Notes under the pieces: model-generated | The model's database searches: none | What the model was told of the DNA's origin: nothing | The model's input: the letters and a program-made list of their open reading frames with translations, nothing else | Made by a program: the position numbers and the translations under genes | Source of the DNA: Sphingomonas sp. | GTDB taxonomy: Bacteria > Pseudomonadota > Alphaproteobacteria > Sphingomonadales > Sphingomonadaceae | Direction of reading: 5' to 3' | NCBI GenBank assembly: GCA_019247755.1 | Contig: JAFBAM010000104.1 | Span: 1 to 34,514, forward strand | Length of the DNA: 34,514 nucleotides | In this document: positions 1-8,490 of the stretch, piece by piece | How positions within the stretch are numbered: the first letter of the stretch is position 1 | Layout: the number at the start of each line of letters is the position of its first letter

Positions 1-671
1 ACATCGGATACGGCCAGTCGCAAGAGTCTAATTCGATCCTCATCAACGGGTTGCGCATCTAGTTCCAAGCTGAGCTGAATTCTGAGGTGGTCGCGCTCAT
101 CAAGAAGAGCTTCCAAGCGAGGTGTATGGGTGAAGCAGCGTAATCCATTTCGTTAGTGTGCTGAGGCTAGTTATTGGCGTCAATCTGTGGCCCGCGGCCA
201 ATTCCTGCAAACAGGTGGCGCGCCCCTTCTGAGAGAGGCAAGAGAGGTGTCGTCGTTCAGAAATCTAAACGGCGTGTAATAATATGTTTACTTAGGCCGG
301 CTAAGGCGAAGCAGCGATCAGGTCTCCCACCCGATCAGCAATAGGTTAGGCCTGACCCGGCCCCGACCTGGAGCCCTGCTCTTCGTTGTCTGGAGCCGAA
401 GAGCAGGGCCCACCCGCCAAGTCTCTCGCCCCGTAGGACAATCGCTCGGCGTGAGACGTCTGCGCCACAACCTCGCTAAGTAAGGGCTTCGTCGCCTGAA
501 CCAAGTAAGATCGACAAAGAACCCTCTATACACATGGGCCGCTCTACAAATCGGTCTGAACGTGAGTAACGTCCCGGCTGATGCGCCAATATCCGGACGG
601 CGTTCTCAAGTGCCGCGCGGGGCGGTGAAGAGCCGGAATAATTCATTATAGTGCACCGCGGTATGGGGCCC
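1..671. other. gene-poor stretch
   Basis: No convincing gene is visible. In the plus strand, the frame starting at base 3 is open to a TAG at 60-62 and again to a TAA at 141-143. This could be the decayed tail of a gene entering from outside the window, but I recognise no family. A 71-codon minus-strand frame (318-533) is Arg/Pro-rich and looks like chance. The only clear structure is the hairpin at 373-409. Confidence 0.5.
373..409. other. strong 13-bp stem-loop
   Basis: The arm GCCCTGCTCTTCG (373-385) is repeated as its exact reverse complement at 397-409, with an 11-nt loop. There is no T-run on either side, so it is not a classical intrinsic terminator. It lies about 260 bases beyond the stop of the last gene of the surface operon, with no gene close by. 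It could be a processing site, a structured RNA or a REP-like element; the function is unknown. Confidence 0.6.
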
Positions 672-1832
672 TCAGTTTACCCGTGCCCGAAATCGAATTG
701 TGAAACTGCTGTTGGCGGCCATCGTCCCGCTGGGGATCAGCTTCAGCGCCTTGACGTTCGGATCATAGCCGGCGCTTGGCGTGTAGGTATAAGTCGCGCC
801 GCCATTGTCCGAATAGCTTCGCCCCGAAGCCGGAAGCGTGACCGTGCTCGACCCGGCCGTCAGCTCGAAGGGGCCCATGCCCGGCGAGCCGGGGTTGAAG
901 TCCCCATTGTAGAACGTGACGTTCGCCGGGAGCACATCGGCGAGGACGAGGCTGTTCAGGTCGACCTTGCTCCCGCCGCTGTTGGTGACCGTCAGCGTAT
1001 AGGCGACGTCCGCGCCAGGGACCGCGAACCGGGTCACGCCCGTCGTGTCGTAGGGAGCCGAGGTCTTGGTAACAGTCACGCTTGGCAGCGGGCAGAAGCT
1101 TAGCTTGACGACGCCCAGCGCCTGCTGGCCCGTCAGCGCTTCGCCGGCGCTAAGCGGGTAATTGCCGTAGCGGAGCGAGACGCTGGTCACCGGTTCGTTG
1201 AACAAAATGTCCATGTCGCCGGTGGTCGCGCCGGTGTTGGCGGTGCCGGTCCCAATAGCCTCGTTCGCCGCGAGCGAGGGCGATCCGCCGGGGCCTATCC
1301 GGGCTGACGTCGGGCTTTGCAGGGTGAGGACGGGATCCGCATAAGTGCTGGTCCCATCCGACCCCGTGATCCACAGCCAATCGCGATACTGGTTATTGGT
1401 ATAATCGATATCGTTGACCGAGAGCGTGAGCTCGCGGATCGGCGTTGCGAACGTGAACGTAGTGACGATCACCCGGGTAGCGCCCGTAATCGACGCGGTC
1501 CTTCCGCCGAACACCCCGCCAATGTTGAGCACCCGGCCCCCGGTCGAGGTTGACAGCGGAGTGCTGTCGATCCGCGGCAACGTGTCGCCGTTGACGCTCG
1601 TGCTGGTGAGGCCGTTCTGCGTGATGTTGACGCTGAACGTCCGCGTCGCGGCCGCACCGTTGGTGGCCGTGTAGTTGGTCGTCCCACCATAGCTGAGCTG
1701 GGTCGTCGGAGCGCTGCTGAACGCATAGCTGTAAAGGTTCGTATTGTCGCAGCTGGTCGCCGCCTGCGCTGTGCTGGTCGGGCCCGCCACGACGAGCGCC
1801 GCCACCGCGCTAGGAAGGAGAGCGCGCCTCAC
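672..1832 (-). CDS. secreted DUF11-type repeat protein (386 aa)
   Basis: Predicted exported surface or periplasmic protein. A Sec signal peptide covers about residues 1-24 (hydrophobic core AVAALVVAG, cleavage after TAQA). The middle is a Thr/Ser/Asn-rich beta domain. The C-terminal 140 residues match the DUF11 pattern seen in bacterial surface proteins (VTKTSAPYDT, AYTLTVTNSGG, LADVLPANVTF). Such Ig-like domains usually serve as stalks or adhesive modules. It is the last gene of the operon. Its GTG start overlaps the TGA of the 1676-aa gene (GTGA), and a good Shine-Dalgarno GGGAGG lies 5 nt upstream, which points to translational coupling. Exact role unknown. Confidence 0.85.
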   Translation of the reverse strand: MRRALLPSAVAALVVAGPTSTAQAATSCDNTNLYSYAFSSAPTTQLSYGGTTNYTATNGAAATRTFSVNITQNGLTSTSVNGDTLPRIDSTPLSTSTGGRVLNIGGVFGGRTASITGATRVIVTTFTFATPIRELTLSVNDIDYTNNQYRDWLWITGSDGTSTYADPVLTLQSPTSARIGPGGSPSLAANEAIGTGTANTGATTGDMDILFNEPVTSVSLRYGNYPLSAGEALTGQQALGVVKLSFCPLPSVTVTKTSAPYDTTGVTRFAVPGADVAYTLTVTNSGGSKVDLNSLVLADVLPANVTFYNGDFNPGSPGMGPFELTAGSSTVTLPASGRSYSDNGGATYTYTPSAGYDPNVKALKLIPSGTMAANSSFTIRFRARVN

Positions 1833-4800
1833 CGTCGCCTCCCGAGCCCGAGGCTTTCGAGCGAGAGCTCATCGAACTTGAAGCGGAGGTCGGCGTAAAG
1901 ACCCGAGCGGGTGTAGCGGTCCGCGGCGAAATCGCGGTCGCGATAACCAACGACATTATAGCCGAGGAGGAGCCAGGTGTCGGCTGTCGGGCGGAACCCG
2001 ACCTGGGGACCAAAGGAATAAGCGAGCGAGCGGGCGCCGATGCCATGCCGGACGCTGACCTCCGCGCCGAGTTCGGCCTTTTCCCCGATCGACACCCTGA
2101 GGTCAGCCGATACCAAATTGCTGAAGCCCTCGATATCGTCTTGGCCAAACCGGTCGGACACGTAGCGGGCACCCCAGAACAAGGACATTTCATAGCGGTT
2201 GTCGGAGCTCGAATAATTGATTGCGAGCGCATTGATCAAACGCGCGGAGCGGGCGTCGCCGGTGACCGTCAGGGGATTGCCGAGGGGGTCGGTCGAGCCG
2301 GGCGTGGCGCCGGTGACCGAATCGCGGCGGAGCTCGAGCTTGTCGAGCCAGGAGAGGGGCCGGTTGGCGGGACGATTGGCCCAGCTGAGGCTCGCGTTGG
2401 CGACGGAAGTGATGGCGCCGTCGCGGCCCTTCGCGCGAAACCAGTCCAGGGCACCGCCAAGAGCCCGTCCTTCGCCGATCTGGCGGAGCGCGCCGAAGAG
2501 GAGGCCGGTGCGGTCCTCGCGGTCGCCGTGCCGATATTCGCCGCGTCCGGTGAGGCTGAGCCGGCCCGAACGATAGGTGGCTCCCGCCGTCACAGCGGTG
2601 AAGTCCTCGGTGATGAGCGATCCGTCACCGACAAAGCCACCGCTTGCAACGGGCTGAAGCGGGTTGATCACCGTGCCCGGGTTAATCCCGCCGATCGTCC
2701 GGTTGCTGTCGAGCGACAGGTCGACCGACCAGCGTTTGGAAAGGATCAGGCTTTGCGCGAGGCCGAACGCGGCAAAGGTCCGTCGGCCATATTCTGGAAT
2801 GTCCTGAGCGTTGCCGCTGAGCGCGATCTTGGCGCCGGCCCACGGCGCAAGGTCGAATCCGAGGCGGGCGGTGCGGGCATCAAGGGACCCGCCCTTGGCG
2901 ATCTCGTAGCTGGCGACGAGCGATGCCCAGCGAGTCGCTTCGAAGCGCGCGGTCAACCGGTGGCGCGCCGGGAAATCGACGCTGCCGTCTCGGCCAAGCG
3001 GTATGTCGCTTTCAGCGCCGAACTCGAGCTTACCGCGGGCGAACCTCTTGCTTCCGCCGACGGTCAGCAACGTGCTTTGATTGCTCGACCCGTCGGCAAG
3101 CTCGTCGTGGGCGAAGGTCAGGCCGGCCCGCGCCATTACGTCGGAACGGCGATATTCGGCGAGGAGCTGGCCGGCGTCGCGCCGAGCGCCATCTTCCAGC
3201 ATCACGTGGTGCCAGGCGCTGGCGACCAGCGCCAGGCGGTCGTTGAGGTGCCAGCGGGCATCAAGCCCAATCTTGCGGGTGCCGTTCTCAGCGCCGCTCA
3301 GCTGGTCCGTCCCAAAGCCTGCCTCGCGCTCACTGGCATAGGCCAGCGCGTCAAAATGGCCGTCATGATGCTCGAGCTCGACCAGCCAAGCATGCGCATT
3401 GTGCTTAGCCGCGGTGGCGCCGCTCGAATGGCTGATAGCGGCCTCGGCACGAAGCTCGGTCGACGGCGTAACCCTGATCTTGACGTCGGCGCCGGCAACG
3501 TCGGTCTTGACGCTGCCGTCATTGTCATGGATCGCGGTCGCGCCCAACTGGACCCTTTTGTGTTGGCTTTGCCAGCTCAGCCGGGCGCCGGCGTCGAGCA
3601 CCGTTCTTCCGAACGTGACCACGTCATATTCGACAATGATGAACTGTGGGTCGAGGCCAGACGACCGGCTCAGCACTGGAGAGCGGAAGGTCAGCGTTCC
3701 TCTCTCATAATCGATGTCATAATCGACGTAGCGGGCGAGGAGCTTTTCATCGAGGATCTTTTCAGAACGGAGCCGGTCGCGCGTCTGCAGCGTGACCCGT
3801 TCGGAATTGGCAAGCAGGCCGCGGCTGCGGAGCGGATAGGGACCGCTCAGGCCATTGCCCTGGATCTCGTCGCGCTGGTGCGCGAGGGGTGTCTTCGATG
3901 CGAATGCGAGCGCCGCCACCTGCGGCGACCGATATTCTGCCTTGGCGCCGTTCAGCGAGCGGATGTAGCGGGTTAGCACTGGCTCATCGATCGCGGTGTT
4001 GTAATCACCGAACAACGCATAGAATTGCGGGCGCTCGAGGCGGATGTAGAGCTTGCGGATCGAGGCCGCGTCGTAGCGGCGCTCCGAGCGGTCAGCGTAA
4101 ACCGTATAATATTGCTGCGGGTCGATCACGCCGCCGAACCGCTCGTCGCGCTTGTGCTTGTCGCTGTCGTAGGAGAGCGTCATCAGCCAGCGGCCGAGCA
4201 CCCGGCCCTTGGCATAGAGGGCGAGGCGTCCGTCGACGAGGTCCTTCGGCGTATCAGCGCCAATCTGCTCGAGATGCTTGTCGAGCCGGCTGAATCCGAC
4301 GCTGCCTTCGGCGAGGCCAACGACCGTCCACGGCCGCTCGCCCGGCGAGAGCCATGCCTCGAGCCGCTCTTCCCGGACGCTCGCGCCGTCGTGGAAGGAA
4401 AAGCGCAGCGAGACGCTGCCCGAGGCGGTGGTCGGTTCGAGCTCGACCAGAGCGATCCCGTCGTCACCGGCGACGTGCCAGGCTGGGCGGGCGCGCTCGA
4501 GCCCGGCCAGCTGCCGCGCCTGCTGAGCGTCGGCCTCCATCGCGGGATAATAAGGATCGGGCAGTTCGAACTCGCCGGAAACGCCGTGATGGACCGGGCG
4601 GCCGCCGCGATCCGTGATCCGAAAGGCGAGCACCGGCCGGTGAATGCCGTCCGCGAGCAGCAGTGAGCGATCCCGCACAAGTTCGGCGTTGGCCGGCATG
4701 TTGGCGAAGGCCACGGTGCGGCGGAGGGTTTTGACGAGGCTTCCCGATGGGTCGCGCACATCGACCCTGAGCTCGGTCGAGCGTCCGGTGAGCGGGATCC

Positions 4801-6859
4801 CGCGCCAGGTGCTGACCGCGACGGTGCCGTCCGCGCTTTTGCGGGTTCCGTCGAACGCGATCGGGTCGGCGGGCTTGCCGTCCACCAGCAATGTCAATCG
4901 CTGCCCCGGCAAATGCTTGACCACGACCCGGGTAACCGGCGAGCGCGGGTTGGCATCCATCGCCGGAAACAAGAAGTCGACACCCGCCGACTGGCCGACA
5001 AGCCAGTCCCGATCGCCGCCGGCGGCAGCTGAGTCCGAATCGGACGTGGGCGGCACCGGCGCACTGACCGCGGCCGGCGTTTCCGGGATCGGAGCGGCGG
5101 TTGATCCGGGCGCCGGGGCTAGACGGAAATCGACGCGTTTCAGCTCGCCGCCAAGGCCGGTCACGAAGCGTGAATTGCCTTGACCGCCGCTCCGGACGTC
5201 GCGCTCGCAATCGATTGCCACCGCGCCGGCCGGAATCGTCGCCCGGTCGATCTGGACGACGTGGGTGCCGGTCTTGACGCCGTCAAAATGATAGCGTCCG
5301 TCAAGGTCCGTCACGGCATAGCTGCCGTCTTCGAGCATAACCCGGATTCCGGGAACGCCGCGTCCCTCGCCGGCCGGACCGCAGCCGCCGCCGATCACTC
5401 GTCCCTCGACGGTCAGGCGCTCGGCGATCTCATCGTCGCGGATCCGGACGAGAGCGTCGGCGATATTGCTGTCGAGGCCGTCGGCGCGCGCCTGGGCCTT
5501 GTTAAGCGCATCGCCGGCGGCCGCATTGGGGCGGACTTCGAGAACATAGCTCAAGATCTCCTGCGCGCCCGCGCCAAGCGGCGGGAGCGTGAAGATCAGG
5601 GCGCGGTCGGGTCCGCCGGCCGGATCCGCAAGGCGGTTTCCGTCGACCTTCGCGCTCGAAACGCGGTAGCGCAACTGGATCGGGAGATTGTCGGTGACGA
5701 GGACCGGTCCAGTCGGGCCGACGCCCGGGTTGCGGACCACGACCTGGTAGGCAAGGAGGTCGCCGCGTTGCGCGTCGGCGCGATTGACGGTCTTCGCGAT
5801 CACCAGCGGGGTCGCGGGCCGGTCGAGGGGGACGTCGGTCCTGACGGACCCCGCCGTCGTCACCGTGAAGCTCTGGCCAAACGAGCCCACCGAGATCGTG
5901 AACGGCTGGCCGTCCGGCCGCCGCAGCCCGCTCAGCTGGGCCGGCGTGGCGACGGACGGGAAGCCGTACGGCGCGACTGGCTGAACCGCCAGCCGATAAG
6001 TGCCGGGAGCTACCAACGGGAACCGGTAATCGCCCGGCGGGAAGGAATAAGTGGTTCCGCCACTGTCGGTCACCGCCTGGCCGGTGATCACGGTCGAGGG
6101 ATAAGTGGAAACGCCGTCGTCCCCGAAGACCGCTGCCGGCTGGCCGGTCGCCGCATTCATAAGGGTGACCTGCACTCCCGCGACCGGCGATCCGCTCCTG
6201 CTGTCGAAGGCGATCCCGAACGGGTCGACGAGGATCGCGAGCGAGGCCGTCGCCATCGGCGATCCGCCCTGCGGGTCCATGATCGTGATCGTAACTGCCG
6301 ATCCGCCGGCGACGCTCAGCCGGCAGTCGCCGGGCGCGGGCGCCGGGGGCAGCGCCTGGGTCCCGACGACGGCAAGGAAGGTCCCGCTATTGGGCCCGCT
6401 CTCGGTGAACGTTATCGTCTCGCTGTCCCCGTTGCTGGTGCGGACAAGGACGGTGATGGTGTCGATCGCCGCCGGGTCGTGGTTCGCGGCCGGGCTGGCC
6501 AGCGACAGGACCACCGGCCGGCCGACGTAAACCGAGGGAGCCGGAGTGAGCCCGACGCCCGCTAGCGGGGATGGCAGGCCCGTTCCAGCGGCAGCGCCGT
6601 TGGCGGCGCAGCTCGCCTGCGCGGCGCCGGCGGGAAGGGTCCCGGCGGTCGGAACATAGGTCGAGAGAACGTCGCCCGACTGGAAATCGAGATCGACCCG
6701 GTTGGACGCGACCTGGCCAGTCCCGCTTCCGGCGCTCCACTGAAGGAAGGCGGTGTTAGAGATGGTGCGCGTGGCCGCCGCCGGCTGCGGAGCAGCAAGC
6801 ACGGCGACGGCCACGAACGCGCGCGTGAGCGTTCGCCAGATTTGGCTAGGTCTGCCCAT
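1829..6859 (-). CDS. giant outer-membrane protein: SdrD/DUF11-like domains plus C-terminal beta-barrel (1676 aa)
   Basis: Signal peptide about 1-29 (core FVAVAVLAA, cleavage after PAAA). Residues about 213-295 and 483-540 look like SdrD-B / carboxypeptidase-regulatory-like beta-sandwich domains (AFDSRSGSPVAGVQVTLMN; GVPGIRVMLEDGSYAVTDLDG). Residues about 350-475 resemble DUF11 (LVIAKTVNRADAQRGDLLAY). A Pro/Ser-rich linker (about 582-615) follows, then a periplasmic region. From about residue 870 to the end the chain alternates polar and hydrophobic residues with many aromatics and finishes with a barrel-like strand (SGLYADLRFKFDE), so it should be inserted in the outer membrane. Motifs such as FYALFGDYNTAI and YDIDYERGTLTF recall large surface-protein translocon or anchor families. 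It probably anchors or exports the small DUF11 partners encoded on both sides; this is inference. The ATG has no visible Shine-Dalgarno, and a GC hairpin occupies that position. Confidence 0.85.
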   Translation of the reverse strand: MGRPSQIWRTLTRAFVAVAVLAAPQPAAATRTISNTAFLQWSAGSGTGQVASNRVDLDFQSGDVLSTYVPTAGTLPAGAAQASCAANGAAAGTGLPSPLAGVGLTPAPSVYVGRPVVLSLASPAANHDPAAIDTITVLVRTSNGDSETITFTESGPNSGTFLAVVGTQALPPAPAPGDCRLSVAGGSAVTITIMDPQGGSPMATASLAILVDPFGIAFDSRSGSPVAGVQVTLMNAATGQPAAVFGDDGVSTYPSTVITGQAVTDSGGTTYSFPPGDYRFPLVAPGTYRLAVQPVAPYGFPSVATPAQLSGLRRPDGQPFTISVGSFGQSFTVTTAGSVRTDVPLDRPATPLVIAKTVNRADAQRGDLLAYQVVVRNPGVGPTGPVLVTDNLPIQLRYRVSSAKVDGNRLADPAGGPDRALIFTLPPLGAGAQEILSYVLEVRPNAAAGDALNKAQARADGLDSNIADALVRIRDDEIAERLTVEGRVIGGGCGPAGEGRGVPGIRVMLEDGSYAVTDLDGRYHFDGVKTGTHVVQIDRATIPAGAVAIDCERDVRSGGQGNSRFVTGLGGELKRVDFRLAPAPGSTAAPIPETPAAVSAPVPPTSDSDSAAAGGDRDWLVGQSAGVDFLFPAMDANPRSPVTRVVVKHLPGQRLTLLVDGKPADPIAFDGTRKSADGTVAVSTWRGIPLTGRSTELRVDVRDPSGSLVKTLRRTVAFANMPANAELVRDRSLLLADGIHRPVLAFRITDRGGRPVHHGVSGEFELPDPYYPAMEADAQQARQLAGLERARPAWHVAGDDGIALVELEPTTASGSVSLRFSFHDGASVREERLEAWLSPGERPWTVVGLAEGSVGFSRLDKHLEQIGADTPKDLVDGRLALYAKGRVLGRWLMTLSYDSDKHKRDERFGGVIDPQQYYTVYADRSERRYDAASIRKLYIRLERPQFYALFGDYNTAIDEPVLTRYIRSLNGAKAEYRSPQVAALAFASKTPLAHQRDEIQGNGLSGPYPLRSRGLLANSERVTLQTRDRLRSEKILDEKLLARYVDYDIDYERGTLTFRSPVLSRSSGLDPQFIIVEYDVVTFGRTVLDAGARLSWQSQHKRVQLGATAIHDNDGSVKTDVAGADVKIRVTPSTELRAEAAISHSSGATAAKHNAHAWLVELEHHDGHFDALAYASEREAGFGTDQLSGAENGTRKIGLDARWHLNDRLALVASAWHHVMLEDGARRDAGQLLAEYRRSDVMARAGLTFAHDELADGSSNQSTLLTVGGSKRFARGKLEFGAESDIPLGRDGSVDFPARHRLTARFEATRWASLVASYEIAKGGSLDARTARLGFDLAPWAGAKIALSGNAQDIPEYGRRTFAAFGLAQSLILSKRWSVDLSLDSNRTIGGINPGTVINPLQPVASGGFVGDGSLITEDFTAVTAGATYRSGRLSLTGRGEYRHGDREDRTGLLFGALRQIGEGRALGGALDWFRAKGRDGAITSVANASLSWANRPANRPLSWLDKLELRRDSVTGATPGSTDPLGNPLTVTGDARSARLINALAINYSSSDNRYEMSLFWGARYVSDRFGQDDIEGFSNLVSADLRVSIGEKAELGAEVSVRHGIGARSLAYSFGPQVGFRPTADTWLLLGYNVVGYRDRDFAADRYTRSGLYADLRFKFDELSLESLGLGRRR

Positions 6860-6866
6860 CGCGGTC

Positions 6867-6887
6867 GCGCGCGCTCATCGCGCGCGC
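6867..6887 (-). promoter_or_regulatory. GC hairpin covering the ribosome-binding region of the 1676-aa gene
   Basis: GCGCGCGC (6867-6874) is followed by a 5-nt loop and GCGCGCGC (6880-6887), an 8-bp all-GC stem inside the 39-nt gap between the 351-aa gene and the giant gene. On the mRNA it ends 7 nt before the ATG at 6859, where a Shine-Dalgarno should be; none is visible. It could lower translation of the big membrane protein relative to its small partners, or stabilise the upstream mRNA after processing. Confidence 0.5.
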
Positions 6888-6898
6888 TCGTCCAACGG

Positions 6899-7954
6899 TC
6901 AGTTGATCGTCACTCGGAACACGACGGTCCGCGTGTCCGCTGCAAGCAGCGAAGCGATCGTGCCCGTGACGGTGGTGCCGGCAAAGCTTCCGCCGGCGAC
7001 GCCGTCGGCATTGCAGGTGGCGCCCGTGACCGTGCCGTTGACCTTGATCCCGAAGGTGGAATCGTAGGTCGTCTGCGCCGGCAACGGATCGGTAACCACG
7101 ACGTTGGTCGCGGTCGCGCTTCCCGAGCCGTTGGCAACGGCGATGCAATATTCGACCGTTGCTCCCGGGATCATCTTGGGATTGGTGGTCCCGTTGATCG
7201 GGTCGCTGACGACACGGCTGGTCTTGGTCGCCGCGACGTTCGCGCCGAGGACCGTATAATCATCCTCGGCAAAGCCGATCCCGTCGTTGGCCGTATTGCC
7301 GTTGGCGTTGGTGTCGGCGAACACCGTGTCCATGGCCGCCGTGTTGGCGCCCGCGGTCTGGGTCAGCACCGCCCCCTGGCTGCCAGCAGTGCTTCCGTCG
7401 GCGGCGGTCGCGGTCAGTCGAACGCCGGCGACATCGCCGGTCGAGCGGCCGAGCGGGACGTCGGCGACTACGAACACCGTGACTACCGCGTCGGCGGCGA
7501 CCTGGTCGAGATAGGTCACCTGCTGGTCGGTGCCGGCGTCATAAACGCCGTTGCTGTTGGTATCGACGTACATCTTAATGTTGCTGACGTCGAAATTGTC
7601 GGTTCCGCCATGCGCCGCCGTTCCGCCGCTGCGATTCGTCGCGGCAAGAGCGAAGTCGAGGGTCGCGTTGGAGGAGTTGGTGACGGAGAAGGTGGTCACG
7701 GCGGCCGATTGGCCCGGCGAGACCGACGTCGTCGCATTGCCGACCTCGGCGACCGTCAGATTGACCTTGCGGTCGACGACCAGGCTGTTGCTGGCGCTTA
7801 TCTGGTTCTGGCTGACACCGCCGACCTTGAAGTCGACCGTCACATTGTTGACGATGTTCGAGCCCGCGGTTGTCCCGGCGGCATTGGCCGGGGTCGCGGT
7901 CCCGAAGATGAGTGCGGCGAGGCTGACGCCGGCCGCGATCCTGTTCCTGATCAT
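6899..7954 (-). CDS. secreted DUF11-type surface protein with Ca-binding-like loop (351 aa)
   Basis: I chose the ATG at 7954: it gives a short, clean signal peptide (MIRNRIAAGVSLAALIFG, cleavage after PANA about residue 25) and has GGGGA 8-9 nt upstream. A GTG at 7969 is an alternative. The body is beta-rich. Residues about 131-143 read DTNSNGVYDAGTD, an EF-hand/TSP3-like calcium loop pattern. The C-terminal third resembles DUF11 (TVEYCIAVANGSGSATATN, VVTDPLPAQTTYD). It is a clear paralogue of the 323-aa protein in the same operon, sharing the IxNxxxxxY..SNS start, the VTNxxN motif, the Asp loop and the SDPxxGTT motif. Likely exported to the cell surface as a partner of the giant outer-membrane protein. 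Confidence 0.85.
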   Translation of the reverse strand: MIRNRIAAGVSLAALIFGTATPANAAGTTAGSNIVNNVTVDFKVGGVSQNQISASNSLVVDRKVNLTVAEVGNATTSVSPGQSAAVTTFSVTNSSNATLDFALAATNRSGGTAAHGGTDNFDVSNIKMYVDTNSNGVYDAGTDQQVTYLDQVAADAVVTVFVVADVPLGRSTGDVAGVRLTATAADGSTAGSQGAVLTQTAGANTAAMDTVFADTNANGNTANDGIGFAEDDYTVLGANVAATKTSRVVSDPINGTTNPKMIPGATVEYCIAVANGSGSATATNVVVTDPLPAQTTYDSTFGIKVNGTVTGATCNADGVAGGSFAGTTVTGTIASLLAADTRTVVFRVTIN

Positions 7955-7985
7955 TGTTCGAGTCCCCACTCAATGACGCCTGATG

Positions 7986-8013
7986 AAAAATGCCCGCCGG
8001 CGCCCGTGGCGGG
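7986..8013 (-). terminator. intra-operon terminator-like hairpin
   Basis: Read on the minus strand, CCCGCC (8013-8008), a 9-nt loop and GGCGGG (7998-7993) are followed after two bases by five T residues (7990-7986). It sits 12 nt after the stop of the 153-aa gene and before the next gene of the operon. It is likely a partial terminator giving more of the two promoter-proximal products than of the three downstream ones. Confidence 0.45.
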
Positions 8014-8025
8014 ACTGTCTTCAAA

Positions 8026-8487
8026 TCATTTGACGATGGCTTCGAAGCGCAATTCCCCGCGTTCTCCGGCGGCAACGGCGCGCGCGAAAGTCCAGCGGAC
8101 GTGAGTTACGTCCGAAGGTCTCGCAGCGCGCCTCTTCCCGTCCGCGTCGACAACCTTGAGGGTATCCAGGGGTCCGAACGACTTGCCGGAATCGACCGAG
8201 ACTTCAGCACCCTTGCTTTCCTCGCCCGCGAAGATGACCCCAGACGGAACCGGGTCGGAGACGACGAAATGATCGGCCGGTTTGCCCGAATTGTTCGAAT
8301 AATCGAGGGTGAATAGGAGGCGGTCACCCGGCGTCACCAGCTTGGGTTCCTCGAGTGACCGGACCGGCGTTCCCGACCGGCCGGCCTTGATCCGGACGAC
8401 CGAGACGTGGCTGGTTAAACTGACCTGCGGCTCAGCGGCGGCCGGAACGGCGGTCACGGCGAGCAGCAGAAAGGCTAGCATTTTCAT
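8026..8487 (-). CDS. small secreted DUF11-like protein (153 aa)
   Basis: Signal peptide about 1-18 (MKMLAFLLLAVTAVPAAA), then one beta-sandwich with DUF11-style motifs: VTPGDRLLFTLDYSNNSGK and ADHFVVSDPVPSGVIF, ending in RGELRFEAIVK. This is the single-domain form of the repeat seen in its neighbours. The ATG starts only 3 nt after the stop of the 323-aa gene, with no strong Shine-Dalgarno of its own, so translation is probably coupled. Its secreted single-domain form suggests a subunit or chaperone-like partner of the other surface proteins, but nothing catalytic is visible. Confidence 0.85.
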   Translation of the reverse strand: MKMLAFLLLAVTAVPAAAEPQVSLTSHVSVVRIKAGRSGTPVRSLEEPKLVTPGDRLLFTLDYSNNSGKPADHFVVSDPVPSGVIFAGEESKGAEVSVDSGKSFGPLDTLKVVDADGKRRAARPSDVTHVRWTFARAVAAGERGELRFEAIVK

Positions 8488-8490
8488 TGC

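Noticed and set aside
318..533. 71-codon minus-strand frame
   Set aside because: No ribosome site, no domain; composition consistent with chance and it spans the 373-409 hairpin.
2045..3976. 643-codon plus-strand frame
   Set aside because: Antisense to the 1676-aa outer-membrane gene; no domain pattern, typical GC-rich shadow. The same holds for plus-strand frames at 5180-6565 and 6842-8104.
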